Made by a program: the position numbers and the translations under genes. A stretch of 64,000 bases of DNA from UBA10649 sp964597445. GTDB lineage: Bacteria > Actinomycetota > Actinomycetes > S36-B12. Under the pieces are notes generated by a model that was not told the DNA's origin, ran no database searches, and saw nothing but the letters and a program-made list of their open reading frames with translations. Position 1 is the stretch's first letter; every line of letters begins with the position of its first letter. The DNA lies in contig CAZQXO010000001.1 in NCBI GenBank assembly GCA_964597445.1, positions 124,001-188,000 on the forward strand, given 5' to 3'. This document shows positions 18,514 through 26,618 of the stretch, in pieces.

Positions 18514-18523
18514 GATCCCCACG

Positions 18524-19339
18524 CTACAAGGATCCTGCGGACTCAGGCCCTGCTGGTGTCAGCCCCTGAGCCGACCATCGACCGCTCCGCTCGGCCACGG
18601 TCACGGCGACCCCGAAAGCCTCGCTGACCAGGGGTGCCGTCAACACGTCCCGCAGCGGACCCCTGGCGACCTCACCTCCCTCGCGCAGGAGCAGAGCGTG
18701 CGAGAAGCCGACGGGGATCTCCTCGACATGATGGGTGACGAGCACCATCGTGGGCGTGTCCGGGCGACGTGCGGCATGAGCCAGCGCTCTCATGAGCCCT
18801 TCCCGGCCACCGAGATCAAGGCCGGCACCCGGCTCGTCCAGCAGCAGCAGCTCAGGATCCGGCATCACCGCACGTGCCAGGAGCGCCCGCTTGCGCTCAC
18901 CCTCCGACAGCGTTCCGAAACGACGGTGGGCGAGCTGCGCCAGTCCCCACGTGTCCAAGAGCCGGAGCGCCCTCTGCTCATCCAGCGTGTCGTAGCCTTC
19001 ACGCCATCGACCGGCAACAGCCCAGGCGCCCGTGAGCACGACGTCGATCACCGATTCGGCGCCTGGCACGGCATCCCCGCCGATCCCCGACGCCCATCCG
19101 ATGGACTGCCGGAGCTCGGAGACGTCGACCGCCCCCATCTCCTCCCCGAGAAGGCGAACCGTGCCGGTGGTCGGGAACAGCCGCGCAGCTGCGATCTGGA
19201 GGAGTGTGGTCTTGCCCGAGCCGTTCGGGCCCATGATCACCCAGTGCTCACCCGGGGCGACACTCCAGTCGAGGCGCGAGAGAACCTGCGTCCCACCCCG
19301 ACGCACACTCACGTCCTCCATGTCGATCACGAGGCCCAC
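18524..19339 (-). CDS. ABC transporter ATP-binding protein (Rv3041c-like)
   Basis: This 271-residue single nucleotide-binding domain has Walker A 'GPNGSGKTTLL', signature 'LSEGERKRALLARA' (E in place of the usual second G of LSGGE), Walker B 'LLLLDEPGAGLD' and H-loop 'LVTHHVEEI'. There is no adjacent permease. It resembles the ModF/YlmA-type stand-alone ATPases such as Rv3041c, which also stands next to serB2 in M. tuberculosis. Substrate is unknown. GTG 19339 sits six bases after TAGGGT. It is divergent from serB with about 25 bp between the two -10 boxes. Confidence 0.87.
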   Translation of the reverse strand: MGLVIDMEDVSVRRGGTQVLSRLDWSVAPGEHWVIMGPNGSGKTTLLQIAAARLFPTTGTVRLLGEEMGAVDVSELRQSIGWASGIGGDAVPGAESVIDVVLTGAWAVAGRWREGYDTLDEQRALRLLDTWGLAQLAHRRFGTLSEGERKRALLARAVMPDPELLLLDEPGAGLDLGGREGLMRALAHAARRPDTPTMVLVTHHVEEIPVGFSHALLLREGGEVARGPLRDVLTAPLVSEAFGVAVTVAERSGRWSAQGLTPAGPESAGSL

Positions 19340-19345
19340 CCCGCC

Positions 19346-19351
19346 ACCCTA
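19346..19351 (-). promoter_or_regulatory. -10 box TAGGGT, leaderless type
   Basis: TAGGGT on the minus strand, six bases, then GTG 19339 of the ABC ATPase gene. It is back to back with the serB promoter. Confidence 0.55.
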
Positions 19352-19376
19352 GGACTCGAGGGGCCACCAACCGCAC

Positions 19377-19382
19377 TAACGT
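19377..19382 (+). promoter_or_regulatory. serB -10 box TAACGT, leaderless type
   Basis: TAACGT, six bases, then GTG 19389. An in-frame GTG at 19383 abuts the hexamer and is unlikely to be transcribed from this promoter. Confidence 0.55.
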
Positions 19383-19388
19383 GTGCCC

Positions 19389-20615
19389 GTGACCGACGAC
19401 CCCGGGACGACACTCCTGATCACGCTCTCGGGCCACGATCGTCCGGGAGTCACAAGCTCGCTCTTCGACGCCATCGCGAGCGTGCACGGGGACGTGAGCG
19501 TGCTCGATGTCGAGCAGATCGTGGTGCGTGGGCGGCTCGTGCTGGCCGTCCTGGTCGGGGCCCAGCCCCCCACACTGGCGCGCGCCGCTGCTGCCGCGGA
19601 GGATGTGGCGGCGTCCCTGGGGATGGACATCCGCACGCAGCTGGGCGCTGATGAGGACAGCGATCGACGACGGAATCGGGTTCATGTCACCCTCCTCGGT
19701 GCCCCTCTCACGCCGGGTGCCGTTGCGGCTGCCGCGATGCTGATCGCCGATCGCGGAGGCAACATCGATCGGATCCGACGCATCGCCTCCTACCCGGTCA
19801 CCGCTGTCGAGTTCCAGGGCTCCGGCGTCTCCGCCGAGGACGTGCGTCGCCCCCTCATGGCGGTCGCCTCGGCTCACGATGCTGATGTCGCCGTGCAGGA
19901 GGCGGGACTCGATCGCCACGGACAGCACCTCGTCGTCATGGACGTGGACTCGACCTTCATCCAGGACGAAGTCATCGACCTGCTGGCCGAGGAGGCCGGG
20001 GTGGCCGATCAGGTCGCCGCGATCACCGAGCGCGCCATGGCGGGAGAGCTGGACTTCGAGGCGAGCCTGCGCGAGCGCGTGGCGCTGCTCGCCGGGCTTC
20101 CCGTCGACGTACTCGACCGCGTTCGTGACCGCATCACCCTGACCCCCGGCGCGCGAACCCTGTGCCGGACCCTCCACCGCCTGGGCTACCGCATTGCGCT
20201 GGTATCCGGTGGCTTCACCGACATCATCGCCCCCCTCGCCGCCGAGCTCGGCGTCACCGACGTGCGCGCCAACACTCTCGAGATCGACGATGGCCGTCTC
20301 ACGGGCTCCGTGACGGGTCCCGTGGTGGACCGAATGGGCAAGCGAACAGCGCTCGAGACATTCGCACGCACGTACGGGATCCCCCACCGGCGCACCATCG
20401 CGATCGGTGACGGGGCGAACGACATCGACATGCTGGAGGCCGCCGGTCTCGGGATCGCGTTCAACGCGAAGGCTGCTGCCCGCGAGGCGGCCGACACATC
20501 CGTGAATGTGCCCTATCTCGACAGCGTCCTCTTCCTGATGGGGATCACTCGCGAGGAGATCGAGTCCGCGGATGCTCGCGACGGGATCAGCCCCGAGGAA
20601 TCGCGAAGGAGCTGA
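19389..20615 (+). CDS. serB: Phosphoserine phosphatase with tandem ACT domains
   Basis: This 408-residue HAD-family enzyme catalyses the last step of serine synthesis. Two ACT regulatory domains (about 8-85 and 98-170; 'LITLSGHDRPGVTSSLF', 'VTLLGAPLTPGAVAAAA') precede the catalytic domain, as in M. tuberculosis SerB2, where they mediate serine feedback. HAD motifs: I 'MDVDSTFIQ' (Asp185, Asp187), II 'SGGFTDI', III and IV 'MGKRTALE' and 'IGDGANDIDMLEAAGLG'. The last 29 bp overlap the convergent SixA-like gene. Together with the glycine riboswitch and gcv genes this makes a serine-glycine neighbourhood. Confidence 0.94.
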   Translation: MTDDPGTTLLITLSGHDRPGVTSSLFDAIASVHGDVSVLDVEQIVVRGRLVLAVLVGAQPPTLARAAAAAEDVAASLGMDIRTQLGADEDSDRRRNRVHVTLLGAPLTPGAVAAAAMLIADRGGNIDRIRRIASYPVTAVEFQGSGVSAEDVRRPLMAVASAHDADVAVQEAGLDRHGQHLVVMDVDSTFIQDEVIDLLAEEAGVADQVAAITERAMAGELDFEASLRERVALLAGLPVDVLDRVRDRITLTPGARTLCRTLHRLGYRIALVSGGFTDIIAPLAAELGVTDVRANTLEIDDGRLTGSVTGPVVDRMGKRTALETFARTYGIPHRRTIAIGDGANDIDMLEAAGLGIAFNAKAAAREAADTSVNVPYLDSVLFLMGITREEIESADARDGISPEESRRS

Positions 20616-21114
20616 CCTCGTAGGTGCCGACCGCGTCCACGACGTCGGCGTCACCCTCGCTGGCGACGAGAATCGCCACGGCGCTCGTCGGGAACTTCTC
20701 CAGCGCGCGAGACCGCACCTCGCTCGGCGCGCCCAGCTCGGACACGAGCTGCAGAAGCCCGGGATTGTGTCCGACAACCACGACAGTGTCGGCATCCGAG
20801 TGCTCGGCGATCACATCACGGAGCGTGGCAGGCGATGCCTCGTAGATCCGCGGCTCCGTGACGACAGGCACCTCCCATGCGGTTCCCTCGAGCTCGGCCG
20901 CTGCCGCCAGCCACGTCTGCTGGGCCCGCACAGCCGAGGACACCAGGATGCGCAGCGAGGACGGCGTCGGTGTCCAGGGTTGCGTCCTCAGCACGTGACC
21001 GATCTGTGGGGCATCCAGACGACCTCGCTCCGCGAGCGGGCGGTCGTGGTCGGATACGCCGAACGGGTAGTCGCTCTTGGCGTGGCGGATGAGGACGAGG
21101 CGTCGCATCCCCAT
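20587..21114 (-). CDS. SixA-type histidine phosphatase
   Basis: This 175-residue branch-2-like short histidine phosphatase has the catalytic 'LIRHAKSDYP' (His phosphoacceptor), 'RPLAERGRLDAP', 'SSAVRAQQTW' and the second His in 'VVVGHNPGLLQLV'. SixA removes phosphate from histidine phosphotransfer domains; for actinobacterial relatives the substrate is not known. ATG 21114 is coupled to the fabI stop (TGATG); ATG 21108 is the alternative. Its 3' end lies inside serB on the other strand. Confidence 0.87.
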   Translation of the reverse strand: MGMRRLVLIRHAKSDYPFGVSDHDRPLAERGRLDAPQIGHVLRTQPWTPTPSSLRILVSSAVRAQQTWLAAAAELEGTAWEVPVVTEPRIYEASPATLRDVIAEHSDADTVVVVGHNPGLLQLVSELGAPSEVRSRALEKFPTSAVAILVASEGDADVVDAVGTYEVSSFAIPRG

Positions 21115-21881
21115 CAGGCTCCCTGCGAGTGGACTCCGCCATCGACGTGCACGATCTCACCCGTCGTGGCCGGGAACCAGTCCGACATCAGCGCGACGCA
21201 GGCACGGGCAGCCGGGACAGGATCGTCGAGGTCCCAGCGCAGCGGGGCCCGACTGCTCCACACGCCCTCGAACTCGTCGAAGCCGGGGATGCTCTTGGCT
21301 GCCATGGTGCGGATGGGGCCCGCAGCGACGAGATTGACCCGGATGCCGTCCGGCCCGAGGTCGCGGGCCAGGTACCGGGCCGTGCTCTCGAATGCAGCCT
21401 TGGCCACGCCCATCCAGTCGTACTTGGGCCAGGCGACCGTCGCGTCGAAGTCGAGCCCGACGACAGCGGAGCCCGACCCCAGAAGAGGGCGCGCTGCGAC
21501 CGCGAGGGCCTTGAGCGAGAAGGCCGAGACATGGACGGCGGTGGCGACGTCAGGCCAGGGCGTCTCGAGGAACCGTCCTCCCAGCGCACCTTCGGGTGCG
21601 AATCCGATCGAGTGGAGGACGCCGTCGAGACCGGGGACGTGCTCCCGCACGCGATCGGCCAGAGCATCGAGGTCCTCCTGACTCGTGACGTCCAGCTCCA
21701 CGAGGGCGGCCTCCTGAGGCAGTCGGCCCGCCGAACGTCGGGTCAGCCCCATCGCCCGGCCGAACGAGGTGAGCACGACGGTCGCACCCTCCTCCTGGGC
21801 CAGACGCGCCACATGGAAGGCGATCGACTGGTCGGTGAGGACCCCCGTCACCAGAATCCGCTTGCCGTCGAGCAGCCCCAT
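21114..21881 (-). CDS. fabI: Enoyl-[ACP] reductase, InhA type
   Basis: This 255-residue short-chain dehydrogenase fold is the NADH-dependent enoyl reductase of FAS-II. 'KRILVTGVLTDQSIAFHVAR' is the InhA-type cofactor loop. The catalytic Tyr and Lys appear in 'YDWMGVAKAAFES', and 'GPIRTMAAKSIPGF' matches the substrate-binding loop. ATG 21881 follows GGGGAGG by 6 bases, so an upstream open frame to 21920 is disregarded. It is preceded by fabG with 13 bp between, the same order as fabG1-inhA (Rv1483-Rv1484). FAS-II linked to mycolate is not implied. Confidence 0.93.
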   Translation of the reverse strand: MGLLDGKRILVTGVLTDQSIAFHVARLAQEEGATVVLTSFGRAMGLTRRSAGRLPQEAALVELDVTSQEDLDALADRVREHVPGLDGVLHSIGFAPEGALGGRFLETPWPDVATAVHVSAFSLKALAVAARPLLGSGSAVVGLDFDATVAWPKYDWMGVAKAAFESTARYLARDLGPDGIRVNLVAAGPIRTMAAKSIPGFDEFEGVWSSRAPLRWDLDDPVPAARACVALMSDWFPATTGEIVHVDGGVHSQGA

Positions 21882-21894
21882 GCCGGACCTCCCC

Positions 21895-22602
21895 TCAGTG
21901 ACCCATGCCCAGACCGCCATCCACGGGAATGACGGCGCCAGTGACGTAGGAGGCGGTACTCAGGAACGAGACCACCTCCGCGACCTCAGCCGGTTGAGCA
22001 TAACGACCGAGGGGAATGCTGCCGAGGATCGCGGATCGCTGGGCCTCATCGAGTTCGGCCGTCATGTCCGTCTCGACGAAGCCCGGAGCGATCACGTTCA
22101 CCCGGATGCCGCGGGACCCCACCTCACGAGCAAGAGAGCGTGCCGCACCGATGAGCCCGGCCTTGGACGCCGCGTAGTTGACCTGCCCCGCGGACCCGAG
22201 CATGCCGACGACCGAGCCCATGAGCACGATGCTCCCCGACTTGGCGCGGATCATGCCCTTCATGGCCCGACGAGCGAGCCGGATCGAGCCTGCGAGGTTC
22301 GTCTGCAGGACGACGTCGATGTCATCGTCGCTCATGCGCATCAGCAGCGTGTCGCGCGTGATCCCCGCATTCGCGACGAGCAGCGTGACCGCGCCGTGGC
22401 GTTCCTCCACGGCTTCGAAGGCTGCCTCGATGGATGCGGCGTCCGCGACATCCAGCGGCACGGCCTCGAGGCCGTCCGGAGCCGCACCGCTCCGCGAACC
22501 CACGACGACCGTCCAGCCGTCCTCTCTCAGCCGCTGAGCGACCGTGAGACCGATGCCCCGGTTCCCGCCGGTGACGAGCGCGCAGCCGCTCATGTCAGGC
22601 AT
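21895..22602 (-). CDS. fabG: 3-oxoacyl-[ACP] reductase
   Basis: This 235-residue SDR enzyme reduces beta-ketoacyl-ACP with NADPH, the step before dehydration and FabI. It has the Rossmann 'VTGGNRGIG', the 'NAGITRD' motif, catalytic Ser in 'LMGSVVGMLGS', 'YAASKAG' (Tyr and Lys) and 'VIAPGFVETDMT'. ATG 22602 overlaps dodecin by 8 bp; an ATG at 22593, 2 bp after the dodecin stop, is equally plausible. Operon: dodecin, fabG, fabI, SixA-like. Confidence 0.93.
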   Translation of the reverse strand: MPDMSGCALVTGGNRGIGLTVAQRLREDGWTVVVGSRSGAAPDGLEAVPLDVADAASIEAAFEAVEERHGAVTLLVANAGITRDTLLMRMSDDDIDVVLQTNLAGSIRLARRAMKGMIRAKSGSIVLMGSVVGMLGSAGQVNYAASKAGLIGAARSLAREVGSRGIRVNVIAPGFVETDMTAELDEAQRSAILGSIPLGRYAQPAEVAEVVSFLSTASYVTGAVIPVDGGLGMGH

Positions 22603-22807
22603 CCGACAGGCGTGAGCCGATCTTGACGGTCACCTGGAAGTGGTCCACGCCCCCCTCCCGGATGTAGCCCCGGATGCCGGTCACCTCGAACCAGTCCAGA
22701 TGGTCGATGGTCTGGGATGCCCGGGTCACCGCGTTGCGGATCGCCTGGTCGATGCCCTCACGGGAGGTGCCGACCACCTCCGTCAATCCGTACGTCCGCT
22801 CCGCCAT
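22595..22807 (-). CDS. Dodecin family flavin-binding protein
   Basis: This 70-residue protein binds riboflavin, FMN or FAD as a dodecamer and buffers or stores flavin. The motifs 'LTEVVGTSREGIDQAIRNAV', 'LDWFEVTGIRG' (Trp stacking on the isoalloxazine) and 'DHFQVTVKIG' (Gln binding) are complete. GGGAGGAT lies 6 bases before ATG 22807, a strong ribosome site. It is the first gene of the dodecin-fabG-fabI unit, which is unusual company for a flavin store but fits the redox chemistry next to it. Confidence 0.93.
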   Translation of the reverse strand: MAERTYGLTEVVGTSREGIDQAIRNAVTRASQTIDHLDWFEVTGIRGYIREGGVDHFQVTVKIGSRLSDA

Positions 22808-22864
22808 GACGATCCTCCCGAGTCTCCGGCTCGGTCCGGCCGAGCGCCGAGCCCCATCTTGGCC

Positions 22865-22870
22865 TACCGT
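22865..22870 (+). promoter_or_regulatory. -10 box TACCGT, leaderless type
   Basis: TACCGT, six bases (GGAGGC), then ATG 22877. GGAGG is too close to the ATG to act as a ribosome site, so the leaderless reading is preferred. Confidence 0.5.
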
Positions 22871-22876
22871 GGAGGC

Positions 22877-23227
22877 ATGCCGAAGGGCGACTCCGACGAG
22901 GTCTTCACCATCACCGAGGCCCAGCGCGGGCTCAGTCGTGAGCAGATCGGCCGCCAGCGCAAGTACCTCATCTCGATGGGGATCCGCACGGCGTGCGTCC
23001 TCGCCGCGATCGTCGTGCCCGGCTGGCCGCGCTGGGTCTTCTTGGCGGGCGCTGTCGTCCTTCCGTATCTCGCGGTCGTCATCGCCAACGCCGGACGCGA
23101 GAGCGATGAGCCGGGAACCGTGGGGGTCGCACCCACGGCACGGCCAGCGCTCCCCACGGGCGGCCTGGGCATCCAGGGCCCTGCGACGGGCAGTGACGAG
23201 ACGTGGCCCGGAGCCGGGCGAAAGTAG
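22877..23227 (+). CDS. DUF3099 domain membrane protein
   Basis: This 116-residue protein has the DUF3099 opening 'FTITEAQRGLSREQIGRQRKYLISMGIRTACV'. Two close transmembrane helices ('ACVLAAIVVPGW', 'WVFLAGAVVLPYLAVVIANA') and a Pro/Gly-rich tail follow. Function is unknown; the family is confined to actinobacteria. It is immediately followed by SURF1; its TAG stop is part of the SURF1 -10 hexamer. Confidence 0.85.
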   Translation: MPKGDSDEVFTITEAQRGLSREQIGRQRKYLISMGIRTACVLAAIVVPGWPRWVFLAGAVVLPYLAVVIANAGRESDEPGTVGVAPTARPALPTGGLGIQGPATGSDETWPGAGRK

Positions 23228-23230
23228 GCT
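23225..23230 (+). promoter_or_regulatory. -10 box TAGGCT fused to DUF3099 stop codon
   Basis: TAGGCT, six bases, then GTG 23237. The TAG is the DUF3099 stop codon. Second of three such fusions in the window. Confidence 0.55.
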
Positions 23231-23236
23231 GGAGCA

Positions 23237-23986
23237 GTGATCTGGCCCCTCCTTCGCACCCGGAGGTGGATGGGCTTCACGGCCGTCGTCGTGACCGCCA
23301 TCGTCGCGTTCGGACTCCTGAGCTCATGGCAGTGGAGTCGCGCCGAGGATCGTCGCGCCGAGCGCACAGCCCTGGAGTCCGCTGCTCGGTCGGCCCCACA
23401 GGATTGGTCCACCGCCGTTGCCGAGGCTCGGTCCGGGACCGACTGGGTTCCCGCCCAGATCTCCGGGACGTATCTCGAGGATGCACAGGTCCTGGTGCGC
23501 AAGCGGCCCTACAACGCGCGCAATGGGTTCTGGGTCATGACCGTCCTCGAGACGCCCTCCGAGCGCGTGTGGGTGAACCGAGGCTGGATTCCCGCGTCGG
23601 CCGACGCGCTGAGCACTCCTGACATACCGGCCCCACCCCAGGGAACCGTGACGGTCGACGGGCTCCTGCGCACGCCCCCAGCCAGCGACCCCGGCCGCAA
23701 CGAGGGACTGCCTCCCGGCCAGGTCGCGGACGCCGACCCTCGAACCATGCCCGAGGCTGGCGCACTCCCCGACCTCTACCTGCAGCGAACATCCTCCGAT
23801 CCCGAGGAGGCCGACGTCATCCCGATCGAGCTTCCCGAGATCGATGACGGTCGCAACATCTCGTATGCCGTGCAGTGGGCCCTCTTCGCCCTCGTGGCGA
23901 TCGGAGGCTGGTACTTCTTCCTGAGGCGCGAGGCGATCGAGGATGCCCGAGCGTCGGAGCACCCGGAGCCCGTCGGGACGACGTGA
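23237..23986 (+). CDS. SURF1 family cytochrome oxidase assembly protein
   Basis: This 249-residue membrane protein has an N-terminal transmembrane helix ('MGFTAVVVTAIVAFGLLSSWQWSR' region, 12-30), the SURF1 core ('GTYLEDAQVLVRKRPYNARNGFWVMT', 'RVWVNRGWIP'), 'GRNISYAVQWALFALVAIGGWYFFLRR' and a second helix near the C-terminus. SURF1 helps insert haem a into cytochrome c oxidase. CtaA and CtaB, which make haem A, lie further along (37.3-39.2 kb). The end overlaps the SDR start (TGATG). Confidence 0.9.
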   Translation: MIWPLLRTRRWMGFTAVVVTAIVAFGLLSSWQWSRAEDRRAERTALESAARSAPQDWSTAVAEARSGTDWVPAQISGTYLEDAQVLVRKRPYNARNGFWVMTVLETPSERVWVNRGWIPASADALSTPDIPAPPQGTVTVDGLLRTPPASDPGRNEGLPPGQVADADPRTMPEAGALPDLYLQRTSSDPEEADVIPIELPEIDDGRNISYAVQWALFALVAIGGWYFFLRREAIEDARASEHPEPVGTT

Positions 23987-24557
23987 TGGATCTCGATCTC
24001 GACGGACGCGCCTACATCATCACCGGAGGAAGCTCCGGACTGGGACTGGCCACGGCCTCCGCCCTCGTGTCCGAGGGGGCGCGCGTCCTCATCGTCGCTC
24101 GTGACCCCTCCCGTGTCGACGATGCTGTGCGCTCGCTCGGACCCGCGGCGTGCGGCTTCCCCGGAGACGTGGCCGATCCCCTCCTCGCGGACCGTGTGGT
24201 GGCCCGGGCGCACGAGGATTTCGGACGCCTCGATGGCGCGCTGGTGAGTGTGGGTGGCCCCCCGCCCGGCAGTGTCCTCACGACCACGGACGACCAGTGG
24301 ACCGACGCCTTCGACACCGTCTTCCTCGGATCCCTCCGGCTGATGCGGACCGTGTGCCGCGATCTCGCCACGACACCGGACTCAGGTGGCTCCCTCGCCG
24401 TCGTCCTCTCGACCTCCGCGGTCGAAGTGTTCCCCGGGCTCTCCACCAGCAACGGGCTGCGCCCCGGGCTGGGGATGCTGGTCAAGGACCTTGCCGACGA
24501 GATGGGACCTCTGGGCACCCGCGTCAACGGACTCCTGCCCGGCAGGATCGCCACCGA
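23986..24557 (+). CDS. SDR family protein, truncated by assembly gap
   Basis: About 190 residues are visible before the second gap. The NAD(P)-binding 'YIITGGSSGLG' (13-20) and 'FPGDVAD' are intact, and 'LADEMGPLGTRVNGLLPGRI' aligns with the usual post-catalytic helix. The catalytic Y-x-x-x-K is absent: counting back from that helix places Ser155 and Arg159 ('SNGLRPGL') where Tyr and Lys should be. It may therefore be a non-canonical or inactive reductase; related actinobacterial SDRs carry the same NGLRPG motif as far as I recall. The C-terminus is lost in the gap; one frame after the gap (24658) reaches TGA within five codons. TGATG couples it to SURF1. Confidence 0.75.
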
Positions 24558-24657
24558 NNNNNNNNNNNNNNNNNNNNNNNNNNNNNNNNNNNNNNNNNNN
24601 NNNNNNNNNNNNNNNNNNNNNNNNNNNNNNNNNNNNNNNNNNNNNNNNNNNNNNNNN
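24558..24657. other. Assembly gap, 100 N
   Basis: Exactly 100 N, so the real size is unknown. Unlike the first gap the flanks share no sequence. It removes the 3' end of the SDR gene. The 31-bp tandem repeat starting 17 bp to the right is the likely cause of the break, and more copies may be missing. Confidence 0.95.
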
Positions 24658-24674
24658 ACCCGAAGCCTCTGACC

Positions 24675-24763
24675 GGATCGCTCCGCACGCTACGCTCCCG
24701 CCCCCGGATCGCTCCGCACGCTACGCTCCCGCCCCCGGATCGCTCCGCACGCTACGCTCCCGC
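24675..24763. repeat. 31-bp tandem repeat, 2.9 copies
   Basis: Units start at 24675, 24706 and 24737 with GGATCGCTCCGCACGCTACG and continue CTCCCGCCCCC; the third is cut short at 24763. The two full copies are identical. The array lies between the ends of the convergent SDR and ABC exporter genes, and the exporter's TAG stop (24752-24754) lies inside the third unit. No spacers separate the units, so it is not CRISPR. Confidence 0.9.
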
Positions 24764-26617
24764 GAACTGCGTCCTGTGCAGGTCCGCATACAGCCCCTCC
24801 ATCGCCACGAGCTCCGCGTGCGTTCCTCGCTGCACCACGCGCCCGCCGTCGAGAACGATGATCTGGTCGGCCCGCTGGATCGTGCTCAGCCGGTGCGCGA
24901 TGACGATGGATGTCCGCCCGACGAGTGCCTCGTCCAGCGCGGCCTGCACCGCCGCCTCGCTCTCACTGTCGAGATGAGCGGTCGCCTCATCGAGCACGAC
25001 GACACGCGGCGCCTTCAGAAGCAGTCGCGCCAAGGCGATGCGCTGCTTCTCACCGCCGGAGAGCCGATGGCCGCGGTCACCCACCACGGTGTCGAAGCCT
25101 TCAGGGAGCTGATCGATCAGCGACAGGATGTGAGCCCCGGCGCAGGCCTCGCGCAACTGCTCCTCGGTCGCCTCGGGTCGCGCATAGAGGAGGTTCGCCC
25201 GGATGGTGTCGTGGAAGAGGTGAGCATCCTGCGTGACGACACCCACGCTGTCCCTCAACGAGGCCAGCGTCACGTCGCGAACATCGACACCTCCGAGCCG
25301 CACCGAGCCCTCCGTCGGGTCGTACAGCCGGGTGATCAGGCCCGTGACGGTCGTCTTCCCGGCTCCCGAAGGTCCCACGAGCGCCGTGAGCGTCCCCGCG
25401 GGAACGTCAAAGGAGACATGGGACAACACGTCTCCCACCTCAGCCTCCGGCATATCCCGTGCCACGGACTCCAGCGACGCGAGGGACACCTCCGAGGGCA
25501 ATGGGTAGTGGAAGCTGACATCGTCGAAGCGCAGGTCGAGACCGCCGCTCGGAAGGGGTTTCGCATCAGGCCTCTCGGCCACCATCGGCGTGAGGTCCAG
25601 CACCTCGAAGACGCGCTCGAAGCTCACCAGCGCGGTCATGACATCGACGCGCACGTTCGACAGGGCGGTGAGCGGCCCGTAGAGCTGGGCGAGCAGGCCG
25701 ATGAGAGCCAGCAGGGTGCCGATCGTGAGCGCACCCGACACCACGAGATTGCCGCCGAGGCCGTAGACGATCGCCGTGGCCAGGGAGCCGACGAGCGCGA
25801 GAGCCGTGAAGAACCATCGGTTCGCCATCGCCATACGTATGCCGATGTCACGGACCCGTGCTGCCTTGGATGAGAAACCAGCTGCCTCGGCATCGGGCCT
25901 GCCGAACAGCGTCACCAGGAGGGCGCCGGCGACGTTGAAGCGCTCGGTCATCTGATTGCTCATGTCGGAGTTCAGCGTCATCTGCTCCCGCGTCAACCCT
26001 TGCAGGCGCCGCCCCATCCATCGGGCCGGGAGGAGGAATACCGGGACGAGCAGCAGCGACACGACCGTGACCTGCCAGGACAGTGCGAACATCGCGACCA
26101 GCACGATCGTCGCCGAGATGAGGTTTCCCAGCACCCCTCCGATGGTGGACGTGAAGGCTCGCTGAGCACCGATCACATCGTTGTTGAGTCGTGAGATGAG
26201 GGCACCCGTCTGGGCTCGTGTGAAGAAGGCGATCGACTGCCGTTGGACGTGGTCGTAGACCTGCGTACGGAGATCGAAGATGAGCCCCTCGCCGATCTTC
26301 GAGGAGAACCAGCGGGCCACCAGGCCCAGTGCCGCATCGACGATCGCCAGGAGACCCATGAGGAGAGCCGTCTGGGTCACGATGCTGGCATTGCCCTGTG
26401 TGATGCCGTCATCGACAAGCCGCGGTACCAGAAGCGGCTGGGCCACGCTGAGAAGCGAGACGAGGACCAGCGTGATGAGGAAGAGGACGATGATCCCCCG
26501 GTAGCGGGACGCGTATCCCAGGATTCGCCGGACCAGCACGCGATTGAGTTCCCGCGTCGACACGTTTCGATCCCGGGTCATCGATTGGTACGTGAACCAC
26601 ACGTGCTCCATCGACAT
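24752..26617 (-). CDS. ABC exporter, fused permease and ATPase
   Basis: This 621-residue half-transporter has a six-helix type IV exporter domain (about 30-330; 'GIIVLFLITLVLVSLLSVAQPLLVPRLVDDGI' region) and a nucleotide-binding domain from about 370. It has Walker A 'GPSGAGKTTVTG', signature 'LSGGEKQRIALARLLL', Walker B 'VVVLDEATAHLD' and H-loop 'VIAHRLSTI'. Such proteins form homodimers or heterodimers and export lipids, drugs or peptides; the substrate is unknown. ATG 26617 lies 1 bp after the enoyl-CoA hydratase stop, with ATG 26611 as alternative. The stop codon lies in the 31-bp repeat array. Confidence 0.9.
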   Translation of the reverse strand: MSMEHVWFTYQSMTRDRNVSTRELNRVLVRRILGYASRYRGIIVLFLITLVLVSLLSVAQPLLVPRLVDDGITQGNASIVTQTALLMGLLAIVDAALGLVARWFSSKIGEGLIFDLRTQVYDHVQRQSIAFFTRAQTGALISRLNNDVIGAQRAFTSTIGGVLGNLISATIVLVAMFALSWQVTVVSLLLVPVFLLPARWMGRRLQGLTREQMTLNSDMSNQMTERFNVAGALLVTLFGRPDAEAAGFSSKAARVRDIGIRMAMANRWFFTALALVGSLATAIVYGLGGNLVVSGALTIGTLLALIGLLAQLYGPLTALSNVRVDVMTALVSFERVFEVLDLTPMVAERPDAKPLPSGGLDLRFDDVSFHYPLPSEVSLASLESVARDMPEAEVGDVLSHVSFDVPAGTLTALVGPSGAGKTTVTGLITRLYDPTEGSVRLGGVDVRDVTLASLRDSVGVVTQDAHLFHDTIRANLLYARPEATEEQLREACAGAHILSLIDQLPEGFDTVVGDRGHRLSGGEKQRIALARLLLKAPRVVVLDEATAHLDSESEAAVQAALDEALVGRTSIVIAHRLSTIQRADQIIVLDGGRVVQRGTHAELVAMEGLYADLHRTQFAGA

Positions 26618-26618
26618 G

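Noticed and set aside
22871..22875. GGAGG as ribosome site for the DUF3099 gene
   Set aside because: It ends one base before the ATG, too close to function; the -10 spacing points to a leaderless mRNA.
24675..24763. Possible CRISPR array
   Set aside because: Units abut directly with no spacers and only about three copies exist.
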